In this document: in pieces, positions 63,981 to 64,000 of the stretch
How positions within the stretch are numbered: position 1 is the first letter of the stretch
Layout of the letters: the number at the start of each line of letters is the position of its first letter
NCBI GenBank assembly: GCA_025965195.1
Contig: JAOPXK010000086.1
Location: 26,743-90,742, forward strand
Length of the DNA: 64,000 nt
Source: Marmoricola sp.
GTDB taxonomy: Bacteria > Actinomycetota > Actinomycetes > Propionibacteriales > Nocardioidaceae
Direction: 5' to 3'
The notes under the pieces: model-generated
The model's input: only the letters and a program-made list of their open reading frames with translations
Told to the model about the DNA's origin: nothing
Database searches by the model: none
Position numbers and translations under genes: made by a program

Positions 63981-64000
63981 ATGCGGGAGATGAGTGTGGC
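63981..64000 (+). mobile_element. Start of a probable IS481-type transposase, cut by window edge
   Basis: ATG 63981 opens a frame reading MREMSV before the window ends. From memory this is a common N-terminus for IS481-family (integrase core) transposases of actinobacteria, and the repeats directly upstream fit an insertion-sequence end. Only six to seven codons are visible, so this is a tentative call. Confidence 0.4.

Overview
The window is GC-rich, gene-dense chromosomal DNA from an actinobacterium. The closest fit is Nocardioides or a related member of the Nocardioidaceae (inferred from gene order and protein style, not from a database search). Signs of this are an actinobacterial division and cell-wall (dcw) cluster running mraZ to divIVA with sepF and yggT, a PriA-type HisA inside the his operon, a T-box leader on ileS, a leucine leader peptide before leuA, frequent GTG starts and many 4-bp stop/start overlaps (ATGA, GTGA).

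Layout. 1-2743 (minus): an exported-protein cluster of a MoxR ATPase, a DUF58 protein and a truncated transglutaminase-type membrane protein. 3008-22080 (plus): the dcw cluster mraZ, a small membrane protein, rsmH, ftsL-like, ftsI, murE, murF, mraY, murD, ftsW, murG, murC, ftsQ, ftsZ, pgeF, yggS, sepF, yggT, divIVA. 22255-25625 (minus): ileS with its T-box. 25839-33453 (plus): a Lys/Ala-rich TraR/DksA-type zinc-finger protein, lspA, rluD, a GNAT-chorismate mutase fusion, dnaE1 and a membrane protein, followed by a DUF3352 protein. 35272-36440 (minus): a YbaK-type deacylase and a LON-domain protein. 36545-42145 (plus): hisD, hisC, hisB, hisH, a small membrane protein, priA/hisA, hisF. 42372-44539 (minus): two septum-formation family proteins and a flavodoxin-type protein. 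44642-48939 (plus): cydA, cydB, leuA leader, leuA. 48967-49440 (minus): a GNAT. 49531-60529 (plus): alpha/beta hydrolase, recO, uppS, an ABC exporter pair with a DesK/DesR-type two-component system, dgt, a D-2-hydroxyacid dehydrogenase, dnaG and a conserved hypothetical. Then tRNA-Asn, an Smr protein, a PIG-L deacetylase, a DbpA-type DEAD helicase, tRNA-Met, and at the right edge the tip of an apparent IS481-type insertion sequence.

The protein-coding content is mostly housekeeping: peptidoglycan precursor synthesis and septation, histidine and leucine synthesis, replication (dnaE1, dnaG, dgt), cytochrome bd respiration. I found no CRISPR array, prophage or obvious biosynthetic gene cluster.

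The less expected content is between and inside the genes. Two convergent junctions (divIVA/ileS and hisF/septum gene) each carry an array of a short motif in one orientation followed by three copies in the opposite orientation; the motif sequences are unrelated but the architecture is the same. An 88-bp palindromic element occurs twice (17412-17499 and 52069-52156). A REP-like motif related to GATCTCGACAAGCTCGATC recurs between genes and appears to have been captured in the coding sequences of hisD, lspA and the flavodoxin gene, and in the ileS leader.
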